Positions 1 through 5,847 of a stretch of 5,847 nucleotides of DNA are shown here, piece by piece. This stretch comes from Selenomonas sp. (lineage in GTDB: Bacteria; Bacillota; Negativicutes; Selenomonadales; Selenomonadaceae). Made by a program: the position numbers and the translations under genes. The number at the start of each line of letters is the position of its first letter. Position 1 is the first letter of the stretch. The notes under the pieces are model-generated. The model saw nothing but the letters and a program-made list of their open reading frames with translations. It had not been told where the DNA came from and ran no database searches. Location of the stretch: assembly GCA_003518745.1 (NCBI GenBank), contig DOYB01000164.1, forward strand, positions 1 through 5,847. The letters run 5' to 3'.

Positions 1-95
1 GCGAACTGGTCACGGCAACCTCCAGCAACATTCGGATTTTCCATCACAATCCTTCGACCGCGTGATAGCCGTGCTATAAATGAAGAGGTGAAATC
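1..95. other. Left edge with no assignable gene
   Basis: All three plus frames are open from the edge for a short distance (stops at 63-65, 77-79 and 190-192), but none gives a recognisable protein. A 5-base stem with a 3-base loop (ATAGC-CGT-GCTAT, 65-77) has no T-tract, so I do not call it a terminator. The end of an unseen upstream gene cannot be excluded. Confidence 0.5.
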
Positions 96-281
96 TCATA
101 ACAGTTTTGCCTTGAGCCGCTGGCGGGCTTTGGTGACGGAGGCGGGAGAAATGCCCAGGAGGACGGCCTGCTCTGATACGGAGAACTGCAAATGAGAAAG
201 GATGTAAGTGCGGATGTCTCCTTTTGTGAGACCGGGGTGCGCTTCCCGGAGGGCTTCCGGACTAAAGCTGAAGGTGGACCT
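96..281 (-). pseudogene. C-terminal remnant of a helix-turn-helix transcriptional regulator
   Basis: Reading the minus strand, an open frame of 61 codons runs from just after an in-frame TAA (complement of 282-284) to a TGA at 96-98. It has no ATG, so it is the tail of a longer gene. The translation contains LTKGDIRTYILSHLQFSVSE followed by QAVLLGISPASVTKARQRLK and a short basic end. This has the layout of a LuxR/sigma-region-4-like HTH: a first helix ending near FS, a turn at LLGIS, and a recognition helix SPASVTKARQRL. In Bacteroidota such domains commonly end long regulators that carry TPR repeats and a membrane helix. No upstream part is visible in any frame before 285, where sequence of different character begins, so it is probably a deletion or recombination remnant and non-functional. 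The HTH assignment is fairly secure; the parent family is inference. Confidence 0.6.
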
Positions 282-420
282 TTACGTCGCGGGTCTTCAC
301 CGCCAAGGCAGTAAGGCCGTCCGGCGCTACACCATGTTGGAACTCAAGGACCGCTTTGCCCTGATGTGCGCCGCTTTTGGGGAAGAGCAGTATAAGGTTG
401 GCGAGGATTTTGAAATGAAT
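268..420 (+). pseudogene. Short coding-like fragment of unknown function
   Basis: About 50 codons on the plus strand look coding: they favour G or C at the third position, as the intact genes downstream do, and give a plausible protein (KVDLYVAGLHRQGSKAVRRY, then LELKDRFALMCAAFGEEQYK and VGEDFEM). The enclosing open frame runs from an ATG at 208 to a TGA at 502-504. However, its first 20 codons are antisense to the helix-turn-helix remnant, and its last 28 enter AT-richer DNA antisense to the AbiEi remnant. Only the middle is therefore likely to be old coding sequence, trapped between two other fragments. I do not recognise the family. It could be chance openness, or a small real gene using the ATG at 208; I consider both less likely. 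Confidence 0.3.
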
Positions 421-444
421 AGGGGAAAGTTACCAAATGTTTAC

Positions 445-864
445 CTAGTCAATAAAAAAGCCCATAGAACACAGCCCCATTTCAAGGTATTGCCTCATTG
501 TTGACAGCACTCTCATTTTCTTTGCGTAATCCATAAGACGGGATATGTTGCGATCTTTGCGCTTGAGATAGTTCCTAAGAATTTCAACAGCCACTTCCGT
601 CCCGATCTTGTTGCGAAACTTTATGTCATCGCAGACGCTTTTCTCTATACAGAAAATCTTAACCTTATGATTGGCAATTTCAGCATCTTCAACGCCCATC
701 GTGCATTATTTCTCTTCCCAATTACAGAGAATGATGCCAGAAATCTCCGGGACCACCACTTTCCTGTGCTTTTCTATTGCGACGTAAAAACCGTCAGGGA
801 TTTGTGTGGTAAGTCCATAATAATCCCATGCAGAATACCCTGTAAAAGCAGGAAGGAAAATTTT
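445..864 (-). pseudogene. AbiEi-type antitoxin remnant, interrupted by an in-frame stop
   Basis: Two minus-strand segments in the same frame join into one AbiEi-like protein. The upstream 52 codons (864 down to 709) include GYSAWDYYGLTTQIPDGFYV, matching the family's segment in which a Ser-Ala begins a helix leading to a short loop and Tyr-Val. After a TAA at 706-708 the frame continues with GVEDAEIANHKVKIFCIEKS, VCDDIKFRNKIGTEVAVEIL and a Leu-Met-x-Tyr-Ala-Lys stretch, ending at a TAG at 445-447. The xxCxxxKFRNKIGxxVAxExL block and the following YAK-x-x-RV and PYLE-like RQYLE positions are typical of the C-terminal AbiEi domain. Upstream the frame closes at a TAG (865-867), and the N-terminal winged helix is absent. 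AbiEi antitoxins normally pair with an AbiEii nucleotidyltransferase toxin in type IV toxin-antitoxin or abortive-infection loci; none is present here. An ATG at 697-699 gives an 84-codon frame, but it would make only the distal half. Confidence 0.72.
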
Positions 865-905
865 CTATCGCAAGCGGGATGTCATGTACCGTCGGAAAAA
901 ATAAT

Positions 906-913
906 TATCTTTG
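906..913 (+). promoter_or_regulatory. Bacteroidota-type -7 promoter element for the two-gene operon
   Basis: TATCTTTG matches the consensus TAnnTTTG recognised by the primary sigma factor of Bacteroidota at every fixed position. It lies 25 bases before the ATG at 939, leaving a leader of roughly 20 bases, and is preceded by an A/T-rich run (896-907) that could act as an UP-like element. No convincing TTG-type -33 element is seen about 20 bases upstream, where the sequence reads around GTCATGTACC. The match and its position next to the first intact gene make it a good candidate; the start of transcription is inferred. Confidence 0.6.
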
Positions 914-938
914 TAAATGACAACAATCAATTAGCCCG

Positions 939-1004
939 ATGAATAAAAAACTGTTATTCGCCGCCATTGTATTTTGGGGTATCAGTGCCCCTGCCACTGT
1001 GGCA
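939..1004 (+). other. Signal peptide coding region of the NPCBM-like protein
   Basis: Twenty-two codons encode a positive N-terminus (Asn-Lys-Lys), a hydrophobic core (LLFAAIVFWGI) and a cleavage region Ala-Pro-Ala-Thr-Val-Ala before Gln23. This fits signal peptidase I with Ala at -1 and Thr at -3. There is no cysteine, so a lipoprotein anchor is not expected. Confidence 0.8.
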
Positions 1005-3824
1005 CAAGTGTATCTTCACTCTCTTGAGCCGGTCAGAAAGAATGCTTATACCGTTGCAGCCGATATGAGGAAGATTCCGTCGGTAGACCATTCCGACGAC
1101 CACGTAATCGCCATCGGCGGGGTTCCTTATAAGACGGGTTTCATCCTCACCCATCTGAATTTCGGACAAGACCGGCAGGGTTATGTGGAGTATAGCCTCA
1201 AAGGCAGGTACAAGACGCTCACTTTCATCATGGGGACGTCACCAGTGAACGATCCCAACTTCGGCAAAGGCATTCTGGGCATTTCTCTGGATGGCCGGAA
1301 GGTGGTTGACGAAATCATTACATCACATTCGGTCCCCACCAGGATGACCCTTGATGTGAGCGGGGCCGACATGCTACGTTTTGAACTCACCCAGGGGGAG
1401 GTGGCCGTTGGAATCGTGGAAGCGGCTCTTTGGACTGCGTCCCAGACACCGAAGGAACTGGGCAGAACCGGTCGGGTAGGCGGAGCAAAGCCTGTGAGTC
1501 TTGTGGGAGAACTGCGCCCTTATTTCAAAAACAACGGGCACACCTGCATTTCTCCAAATGACGGGGATGAACATTCGGTGAGCATAAACGGCCGCACATA
1601 CACATCCGGTCTCAAGATGCGGGCGGCGCAATCCATTCTCAGCAATGCCGAGGCTGCTTCGCTTTTCAACCTGGACGGAAAGTACAAAACGCTTCGCTTT
1701 ATTGCCGGGCCCGAGGATACCCGTGGCGGAGAACAGGGCGAAGGCTGGCTCACGGTCAGGGCCGACGGGAAAATCATTTACGAATACGAATTCACCAGCA
1801 CAGACATTGTCAAGCAGGTAACCCTTGATATAGAGGGCTGCCGCCAACTGGCCTTTGAGAGCGAACAGCGCCAGCATAAGAGCTTCATCATAGCCGCCGA
1901 CATCATGGTCTATCCCGCCGGTCAGGAACCAGGGGATGCAACGGGTGACGCCGTGGAGACGGCCGTGGTGGACCCCCGGCTCAGAGCTCTTCCCGATGTG
2001 TGCAAGCTCGTTTCCAATATTCCTCCTTATGCAGTGGCCGGGCGTGCCAACCAGCAGAACAACGTATTTGACGGCCGCTCCGAGCATATCACCTTCTCCA
2101 TGGGAGGAGTAAAATTCAACGAGGGCGTTATCCTTCAGTCGGTTACACACGTGATGAACGACAATACCCGGGCCGATGCCATGTTCAACTTGGGCGGAGA
2201 GTTCGACTATGTGAGCTTCACCGCAGGATGGGTGTCCAAGTGTGGCGTACTCAAGAACGACACCCTCCGGGTCTATGCCGATGACAAGGTGGTGATGAAC
2301 ATGCCGCTCATTGCCACACACCCCAACAAAGATTATGTCGTTCCCATATACAAATGCCAGCGCCTGCGCTTCGAAAAGCGCGGCATGGAGTCGATGAATC
2401 ATCCGGTCTTTGGTATTGCCGACATCGTGGTGTACCGCGGCGAGCCCGTAGAGAATGACCTTTTCCGGCACCCTACGCCGCCGCTTCCGGACGAAGTTGA
2501 CCTCATCAGTCTTGGCGATCCATACATCCTGCACAGCAACTCTCGTGACCGGGAGTTCAGTGTGAGTGAGCACAGGTATCTTGACGGTAGCACCAAGAAG
2601 CTCTACTACGAGGTGGGCGGACGCCGTATCTACAGTGGATTCGTCCTTGCGACCAGCGTACACTTTGACATGGAATTCAAGGGTGGAGGGGCGGCCTCTG
2701 CGGCGGTTGCCGCCTCGAGCATCGGCTCTTCGGTGGTTATCGGCACCATCGGCAACGCCACAATATCGGCCGTGTCGCCCTTCGGTGCGCTGCTGATGCT
2801 GGCCGCAGGCGGTTCGGGCTATGAAAGTTCATGCGCGGCCTTCAATACTTACGGTGCCTACGATGAGGTAACCTTCACCGTGGCCTGTTACAAGCAGGCG
2901 ATCAGCAAGCAGCGGGAAATACTGCAAATCGGCGGTGACGGGGAGGTGATTCAGGAGATCGAGATTTCAGACTTCATGGAACCTACTACATTTACCATTC
3001 CCATCGGCAAGTGCCACCAGTTGATGTTTTGGCTCAAATGCGGTGACAGTGGCTCCGGCGATTACCTCTTCTATGATATCAAGCTTCGCAAGACGGGCGC
3101 TCCGGCCTTCGAGTTCGGCAAGGGCAGCGTGAGTTCACAGATAACAGCCGGCAGTGCCGCTACCGTCAGTGCGCAGGCGGGAGCGTTGGCCGATGCCGCA
3201 CCCTATACGCTCCCGGTTGAGACTTCCCAGCTGAGGCGCCTCGAATGGGAGAAACCCCAGAGGACAAAGGTGGAAGCCATCGACAAGTATTTTGCGGCCT
3301 GCTGGATGCTCAAGGGCAAAATAGACAATTTCCTGGGCACAACCCGCGATTATGGCATAAACAGAAAAAAATACGCTGCGCTCAGTGGCGCCACTTACGA
3401 CAAGATGACTGACGGCGGGGCGCGCTACGACTACCGCACGCAGGCCAAGGTCGTTACGGCCTCTGATGGAAACAACTACCGCGCCATCGAACTGCTTGCC
3501 AATGGGCAGCCCATCGAATTTGACCTGCACCAGCAGCGCAACAATGCCATTATCAGTGCTGCGAAGGCTGCGGTGGCTGACATTATGCTACTCAAGGTAG
3601 ATCAGGCGACTGCCAATCTGGCTCTGCCTTCGCTGGGACTTGGGGCCCTATCTGCAGGAAAACTCATCAAGCAGGCTGCGGCCATGCTCGATGCCTACAA
3701 GGAGCAGCTTGAGGCCCTTATTGCCGAGAAACAACAAGAGAATAAACTTATTGCTTCGCTGGAAGAGGGCGCCCTCAACATTGACGGAACGCCGTCCACT
3801 GACAGCAGAATATTCATCAAATAA
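939..3824 (+). CDS. Exported protein with four NPCBM-like domains and a helical C-terminus
   Basis: No named gene is recognised. The 961-residue product starts with a Sec signal peptide (MNKKLLFAAIVFWGISAPAT, likely cleaved after VA at residue 22; no lipobox Cys). Four divergent copies of one beta-rich domain follow at about residues 24-166, 186-327, 350-502 and 520-718. Each shows a G-G/N-G-x-x-Y/F-x-x-G motif (IAIGGVPYKTGFIL, VSINGRTYTSGLKM, FSMGGVKFNEGVIL, YEVGGRRIYSGFVL), a G-x-Y/F-x-x-V/L-x-F strand, a D-G/D-K-type hairpin, an L-x-F strand and a final I-V-Y strand. This order resembles NPCBM/NEW2 domains, which bind glycans next to glycosidase catalytic domains. No glycosidase domain or catalytic motif is visible. 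Copy four carries a hydrophobic insert at 581-627. Residues about 770-945 are mostly helical, ending in an amphipathic stretch (residues 905-945, rich in Ala, Lys, Glu, Gln) that may form a coiled coil. No type IX secretion C-terminal domain is evident, so the periplasm or outer surface is inferred. The ATG at 939 is chosen because the signal peptide starts there and the promoter lies just upstream. Glycan or cell-surface binding is a weak inference. Confidence 0.9.
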   Translation: MNKKLLFAAIVFWGISAPATVAQVYLHSLEPVRKNAYTVAADMRKIPSVDHSDDHVIAIGGVPYKTGFILTHLNFGQDRQGYVEYSLKGRYKTLTFIMGTSPVNDPNFGKGILGISLDGRKVVDEIITSHSVPTRMTLDVSGADMLRFELTQGEVAVGIVEAALWTASQTPKELGRTGRVGGAKPVSLVGELRPYFKNNGHTCISPNDGDEHSVSINGRTYTSGLKMRAAQSILSNAEAASLFNLDGKYKTLRFIAGPEDTRGGEQGEGWLTVRADGKIIYEYEFTSTDIVKQVTLDIEGCRQLAFESEQRQHKSFIIAADIMVYPAGQEPGDATGDAVETAVVDPRLRALPDVCKLVSNIPPYAVAGRANQQNNVFDGRSEHITFSMGGVKFNEGVILQSVTHVMNDNTRADAMFNLGGEFDYVSFTAGWVSKCGVLKNDTLRVYADDKVVMNMPLIATHPNKDYVVPIYKCQRLRFEKRGMESMNHPVFGIADIVVYRGEPVENDLFRHPTPPLPDEVDLISLGDPYILHSNSRDREFSVSEHRYLDGSTKKLYYEVGGRRIYSGFVLATSVHFDMEFKGGGAASAAVAASSIGSSVVIGTIGNATISAVSPFGALLMLAAGGSGYESSCAAFNTYGAYDEVTFTVACYKQAISKQREILQIGGDGEVIQEIEISDFMEPTTFTIPIGKCHQLMFWLKCGDSGSGDYLFYDIKLRKTGAPAFEFGKGSVSSQITAGSAATVSAQAGALADAAPYTLPVETSQLRRLEWEKPQRTKVEAIDKYFAACWMLKGKIDNFLGTTRDYGINRKKYAALSGATYDKMTDGGARYDYRTQAKVVTASDGNNYRAIELLANGQPIEFDLHQQRNNAIISAAKAAVADIMLLKVDQATANLALPSLGLGALSAGKLIKQAAAMLDAYKEQLEALIAEKQQENKLIASLEEGALNIDGTPSTDSRIFIK
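1008..3092 (+). repeat. Four tandem divergent protein-level domain repeats (NPCBM-like)
   Basis: The copies lie at about 1008-1436, 1494-1919, 1986-2444 and 2496-3092. They align at matching landmarks: RYKTLTFIMG, KYKTLRFIAG, EFDYVSFTAG and AYDEVTFTVA; then LDVSGADMLRFEL, LDIEGCRQLAFES, VPIYKCQRLRFEK and IPIGKCHQLMFWL. Linkers of roughly 17-22 residues rich in Pro, Gly and Asp separate them. DNA identity between copies is low, so the duplications are old and not a recombination hot spot. The shared fold is inferred from the motif order. Confidence 0.7.
2679..2819 (+). other. Hydrophobic Gly/Ala/Ser-rich insert inside domain copy four
   Basis: Residues 581-627 (starting KGGGAASAAV, with SSVVIGTIGN in the middle and FGALLMLAAGGSG at the end) fall between the early strand VHFDMEF and the AYDEVTFTVA strand, where copies one to three have only a short connection. 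It is in frame and has no charged residue after the first Lys. It is long enough to cross or insert into a membrane, and small residues recur as in glycine-zipper helices. It could be a membrane-inserting loop or just a flexible low-complexity linker. Confidence 0.65.
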
Positions 3825-3826
3825 GG

Positions 3827-5740
3827 ATGGAGACGATTTTTCCAATTACCCACGACAGACCCTTCCTGCGGCATTTCCTGACCCGTTTCCGCGTAATAAG
3901 CCTTTCTCCCGAAATGGTGGAGAGCCTTCGCTTGCACAGCGGAACCGACCGCTATGCCGCCTATGGCTACGGCCGCTGGCTTTCCTGCGTGAACCCGGAG
4001 AAGGACAGCCTGGATAAGGCCGATGTTCTTCTGCTCGATGCTATGAATGAAGTCCCCGACGCCAAGACCGCTCTTGCCCTGATGCATTACGACGGCAGGG
4101 TGGCTTCCGGAAAGGCCGAACCTGGCTTGTATGCCTTTTTGATGCAGGAAAAACCGGGAGAGTGGAGCGAACTCAGGCAGGTTGTCGGCCTGGAAAATGC
4201 CATCTTCGGTGAACATGGCATCAAAAAGGATACCGCCTTGGTGGCCGATATTCTCCGCAAGCAGATTCAGAAGCATCCGGATGTGGACACGCTCTACTAT
4301 GAACTCCTTGGCTGGGCGCTCATGGACGATGATCCTGAGGCAGCCGAGGAAGCATACCGCACGGTTATCGGCAGGGGAGACGAGGAAGGCTATCTTGGCC
4401 TTGCATACCTTCTGAGGAAAAGGGATCGGACCGATGAAGCCAATGCTGTTGCTGCGGAAGGTGCCCGGAAAGGGGACTTCCGCTGCCGGCGTTTCTGGGC
4501 CGTGATGGAGCAGGAGACCTTTGAAAAGTTGTCACCTGAGCGGCAGGAGGCCCTCCACAAGGAAATTTCCGAGGGACAGGATTACGCCATCACACATCAC
4601 GACCGTTTCGCCTGCTACTGCAAGGGATGCAATTACTATCTGGGCGTACTTGGGTTTAAACAAGACTATATCAAGGCACTGGAGCCTCTCCGAAGGGGGC
4701 TGGAAATGGGCGATGGCCGCTGCGCCGGACTTCTTGCCATTATTCAGGAGAGCGGGGAGTTGCCTGCGGCGCTTCAAATGTCCCCCGCTGAGATTGCCTT
4801 CCTGCGCCTGCAGGCGATACGGATGGGAGAGCACGACCTGGATAATTTGACATCGCTGGCCAAGGACTATGTGTGCGGTCTTCTTCCGGAGCACGAAGAG
4901 GAAATAGAGGATCATCACTTGAAGACCTTCATGGATGTTGCCCTTGAAGCCGACGAAGGGCCGGATGCCACCGGCGTTCTTTCCGTTTATCCGGAGGGTT
5001 TCTACTATGTCTGGGATGCCGATGAAAGGCTTGATCTTGACAACCTTGCCGTAAAAATGGGCGCCCGGGGCGTTGATGTCGTGCACTTCTCACCGCTGCT
5101 CACGCGCCTTACAAAGGCCCTGAATCTGGAACACTGTCACGTTGCCATGCTGGTGGACAAGGACGCTTATGCAAAGGACCTCCCGGACAATATGACCGGA
5201 ACCCTCGTTTACGGCCAGGGTGCAGAGATGCGCGGTCCCGTGGCGTTTGTGTTTGAGACGGACAAAGGCTATGAACTTCAGCCCCTCAAGGGCCTGCAAC
5301 GTACGTTCATGCTGCTTGAACTTCTGAGGGCAGCCACCGGCGGCCTTCTCCGTCAGCCCACCGACGAGGAAATCGAAAGGATTGGTGCCCCAAACGTAGG
5401 TGGCTTTGAAGAGTACGACGATTACGAGGAGGATGTGGATGAGGAGCTTTTCGATGACCCGGACATTTTTGACGATGCCGCCCCCAAGGAGATTACCGTG
5501 CCGCTATCTGAACTGGACGAGGCACTTGGGAAAGTCAATCTCTGCCGTGATACCTTGCTTCTCGTACTGCCAGATGACCCCCGCTATGAATTTGTGGATA
5601 CGGAAGACCTGCTTTATCCTATCAAGGACAAGCTGGAGGCTAATATTGAGGCGCATGGCGGTTATATGATAGATGGGTGGCAGTTTGTGGATTCCCGTCA
5701 GACACCCATTGACATCCGCTCCCGCGTTCGCTTCAAGTAA
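3827..5740 (+). CDS. Cytoplasmic TPR/Sel1-like repeat protein with DUF3846-like C-terminal region
   Basis: No named gene is recognised. The 637-residue product has no signal peptide or membrane helix, so it is probably cytoplasmic. Residues about 60-350 are helical with TPR/Sel1-like repeats: TLYYELLGWALMDDDPEAAE followed by EAYRTVIGRGDEEGYLGLAY, and later KGCNYYLGVLGFKQDYIKAL and EPLRRGLEMGDGRCAGLLAI. Such repeats usually bind proteins. A CxCxxC cluster lies at 263-268. Residues about 384-490 form an alpha/beta region (VSVYPEGFYYVWD-like start, then HCHVAMLVDKDAYAKDLPDN, then a Gly-Pro-Val-Ala strand) that weakly resembles DUF3846, a family of unknown role. An acidic stretch (about 527-550) leads to a final domain of some 85 residues. 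The ATG lies 2 bases after the upstream stop (TAAGGATG), so the AAGG is too close for normal Shine-Dalgarno use and translational coupling is likely. Codon and base use match the upstream gene. A peptide-binding or scaffold role is inference only. Confidence 0.88.
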   Translation: METIFPITHDRPFLRHFLTRFRVISLSPEMVESLRLHSGTDRYAAYGYGRWLSCVNPEKDSLDKADVLLLDAMNEVPDAKTALALMHYDGRVASGKAEPGLYAFLMQEKPGEWSELRQVVGLENAIFGEHGIKKDTALVADILRKQIQKHPDVDTLYYELLGWALMDDDPEAAEEAYRTVIGRGDEEGYLGLAYLLRKRDRTDEANAVAAEGARKGDFRCRRFWAVMEQETFEKLSPERQEALHKEISEGQDYAITHHDRFACYCKGCNYYLGVLGFKQDYIKALEPLRRGLEMGDGRCAGLLAIIQESGELPAALQMSPAEIAFLRLQAIRMGEHDLDNLTSLAKDYVCGLLPEHEEEIEDHHLKTFMDVALEADEGPDATGVLSVYPEGFYYVWDADERLDLDNLAVKMGARGVDVVHFSPLLTRLTKALNLEHCHVAMLVDKDAYAKDLPDNMTGTLVYGQGAEMRGPVAFVFETDKGYELQPLKGLQRTFMLLELLRAATGGLLRQPTDEEIERIGAPNVGGFEEYDDYEEDVDEELFDDPDIFDDAAPKEITVPLSELDEALGKVNLCRDTLLLVLPDDPRYEFVDTEDLLYPIKDKLEANIEAHGGYMIDGWQFVDSRQTPIDIRSRVRFK

Positions 5741-5797
5741 CGTACGACCACCTGCCGTGAAGGTAAAGCCCTCCCGAATCAAGCATTTAGACGCAAT
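5741..5797. other. Spacer between operon stop and terminator
   Basis: These 57 bases hold no open frame of note, no promoter-like TAnnTTTG on either strand that I can see, and no repeat shared with the rest of the window. They appear to be the 3' untranslated end of the operon transcript. Confidence 0.5.
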
Positions 5798-5825
5798 AAG
5801 AGCAGCGGGTCTCGCTGCTCTTTTT
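5798..5825 (+). terminator. Intrinsic terminator closing the operon, possibly bidirectional
   Basis: AAGAGCAGCG (5798-5807) pairs perfectly with CGCTGCTCTT (5813-5822) around the five-base loop GGTCT, followed on the plus strand by a run of five T (5821-5825). It lies 57 bases after the stop of the second gene. On the minus strand the same hairpin begins a few bases after the tRNA 3' end and is followed by TTATTG, a weaker but possible T-tract, so it may end both convergent transcripts. Confidence 0.85.
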
Positions 5826-5826
5826 G

Positions 5827-5847
5827 TGCCTCGGGCGGGAATCGAAC
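5827..5847 (-). tRNA. Partial tRNA gene (3' end only), cut by the window edge
   Basis: The complement of these 21 bases reads G-TTCGATT-CCCGC-CCGAGGC-A. This is the last base of the 5' T-stem strand, a canonical seven-base T-loop (TTCGATT), the 3' T-stem strand CCCGC, the 3' acceptor strand CCGAGGC and discriminator A73. The CCA end is not encoded (the next bases are CAAAAA). The matching 5' acceptor strand GCCTCGG and the anticodon lie outside the window, so the isotype cannot be called. The gene converges on the operon. Confidence 0.8.

Noticed and set aside
65..77. Small inverted repeat ATAGC-CGT-GCTAT as a terminator for the minus-strand HTH gene
   Set aside because: The stem is only five bases, and no T-tract follows on either strand.
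911..923. Palindrome TTGT-AAATG-ACAA overlapping the promoter as an operator
   Set aside because: Four-base arms are expected by chance, and no second copy or adjacent regulator gene supports it.
667..942. A 91-codon plus-strand frame ending at the operon start
   Set aside because: It is antisense to the AbiEi remnant, which has clear family motifs, and its composition is not protein-like.
1374..2663. A 429-codon open frame on the minus strand opposite the NPCBM-like gene
   Set aside because: It is antisense to a clearly coding gene with signal peptide and repeated domains. Its translation shows no domain, and its openness follows from the G/C-rich third positions of the plus-strand gene.
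3695..4276. A 193-codon minus-strand open frame spanning the junction of the two operon genes
   Set aside because: It is antisense to both genes, has no promoter or recognisable protein content, and is explained by codon bias.
1..5847. CRISPR array, insertion sequence or transposase
   Set aside because: No regularly spaced direct repeats, no terminal inverted repeats and no transposase or integrase motifs were seen on either strand.

Overview
The window looks like chromosomal DNA of a Bacteroidales-type bacterium. Three things point there. A perfect match to the Bacteroidota -7 promoter element (TAnnTTTG) sits in front of the first intact gene. The gene starts lack ordinary Shine-Dalgarno spacing. 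The broken fragments at the left match protein types common in that phylum. The species cannot be named from the sequence.

Left part (about 1-900): no intact gene. It holds a patchwork of gene debris. On the minus strand is the last 61 codons of a helix-turn-helix regulator with no start (96-281). It abuts a short plus-strand stretch of coding-like sequence of unknown identity (about 268-420). Next, on the minus strand, is most of the C-terminal part of an AbiEi-type antitoxin (445-864), broken by an in-frame TAA, without its N-terminal DNA-binding domain and without its AbiEii toxin partner.

Centre (906-5740): one promoter and two large intact plus-strand genes separated by 2 bases, so very probably one transcription unit. 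The first encodes a 961-residue exported protein: a signal peptide, four divergent copies of a beta-rich domain resembling NPCBM/NEW2 carbohydrate-binding modules, and an alpha-helical C-terminal region. The fourth copy is interrupted by a hydrophobic Gly/Ala/Ser-rich insert of about 47 residues. The second encodes a 637-residue protein without a signal peptide: TPR/Sel1-like helical repeats, then a globular region weakly reminiscent of DUF3846, an acidic linker and a final small domain. I recognise neither as a named gene. The pair is the best candidate for an undescribed system here, although the products seem to reside in different compartments.

Right edge (5741-5847): a short spacer, a strong intrinsic terminator hairpin that can also serve the opposite strand, and the last 21 bases of a minus-strand tRNA gene cut by the window end. 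A tRNA on one side and gene debris on the other fit an accessory locus, but no integrase or attachment-site repeat is visible.
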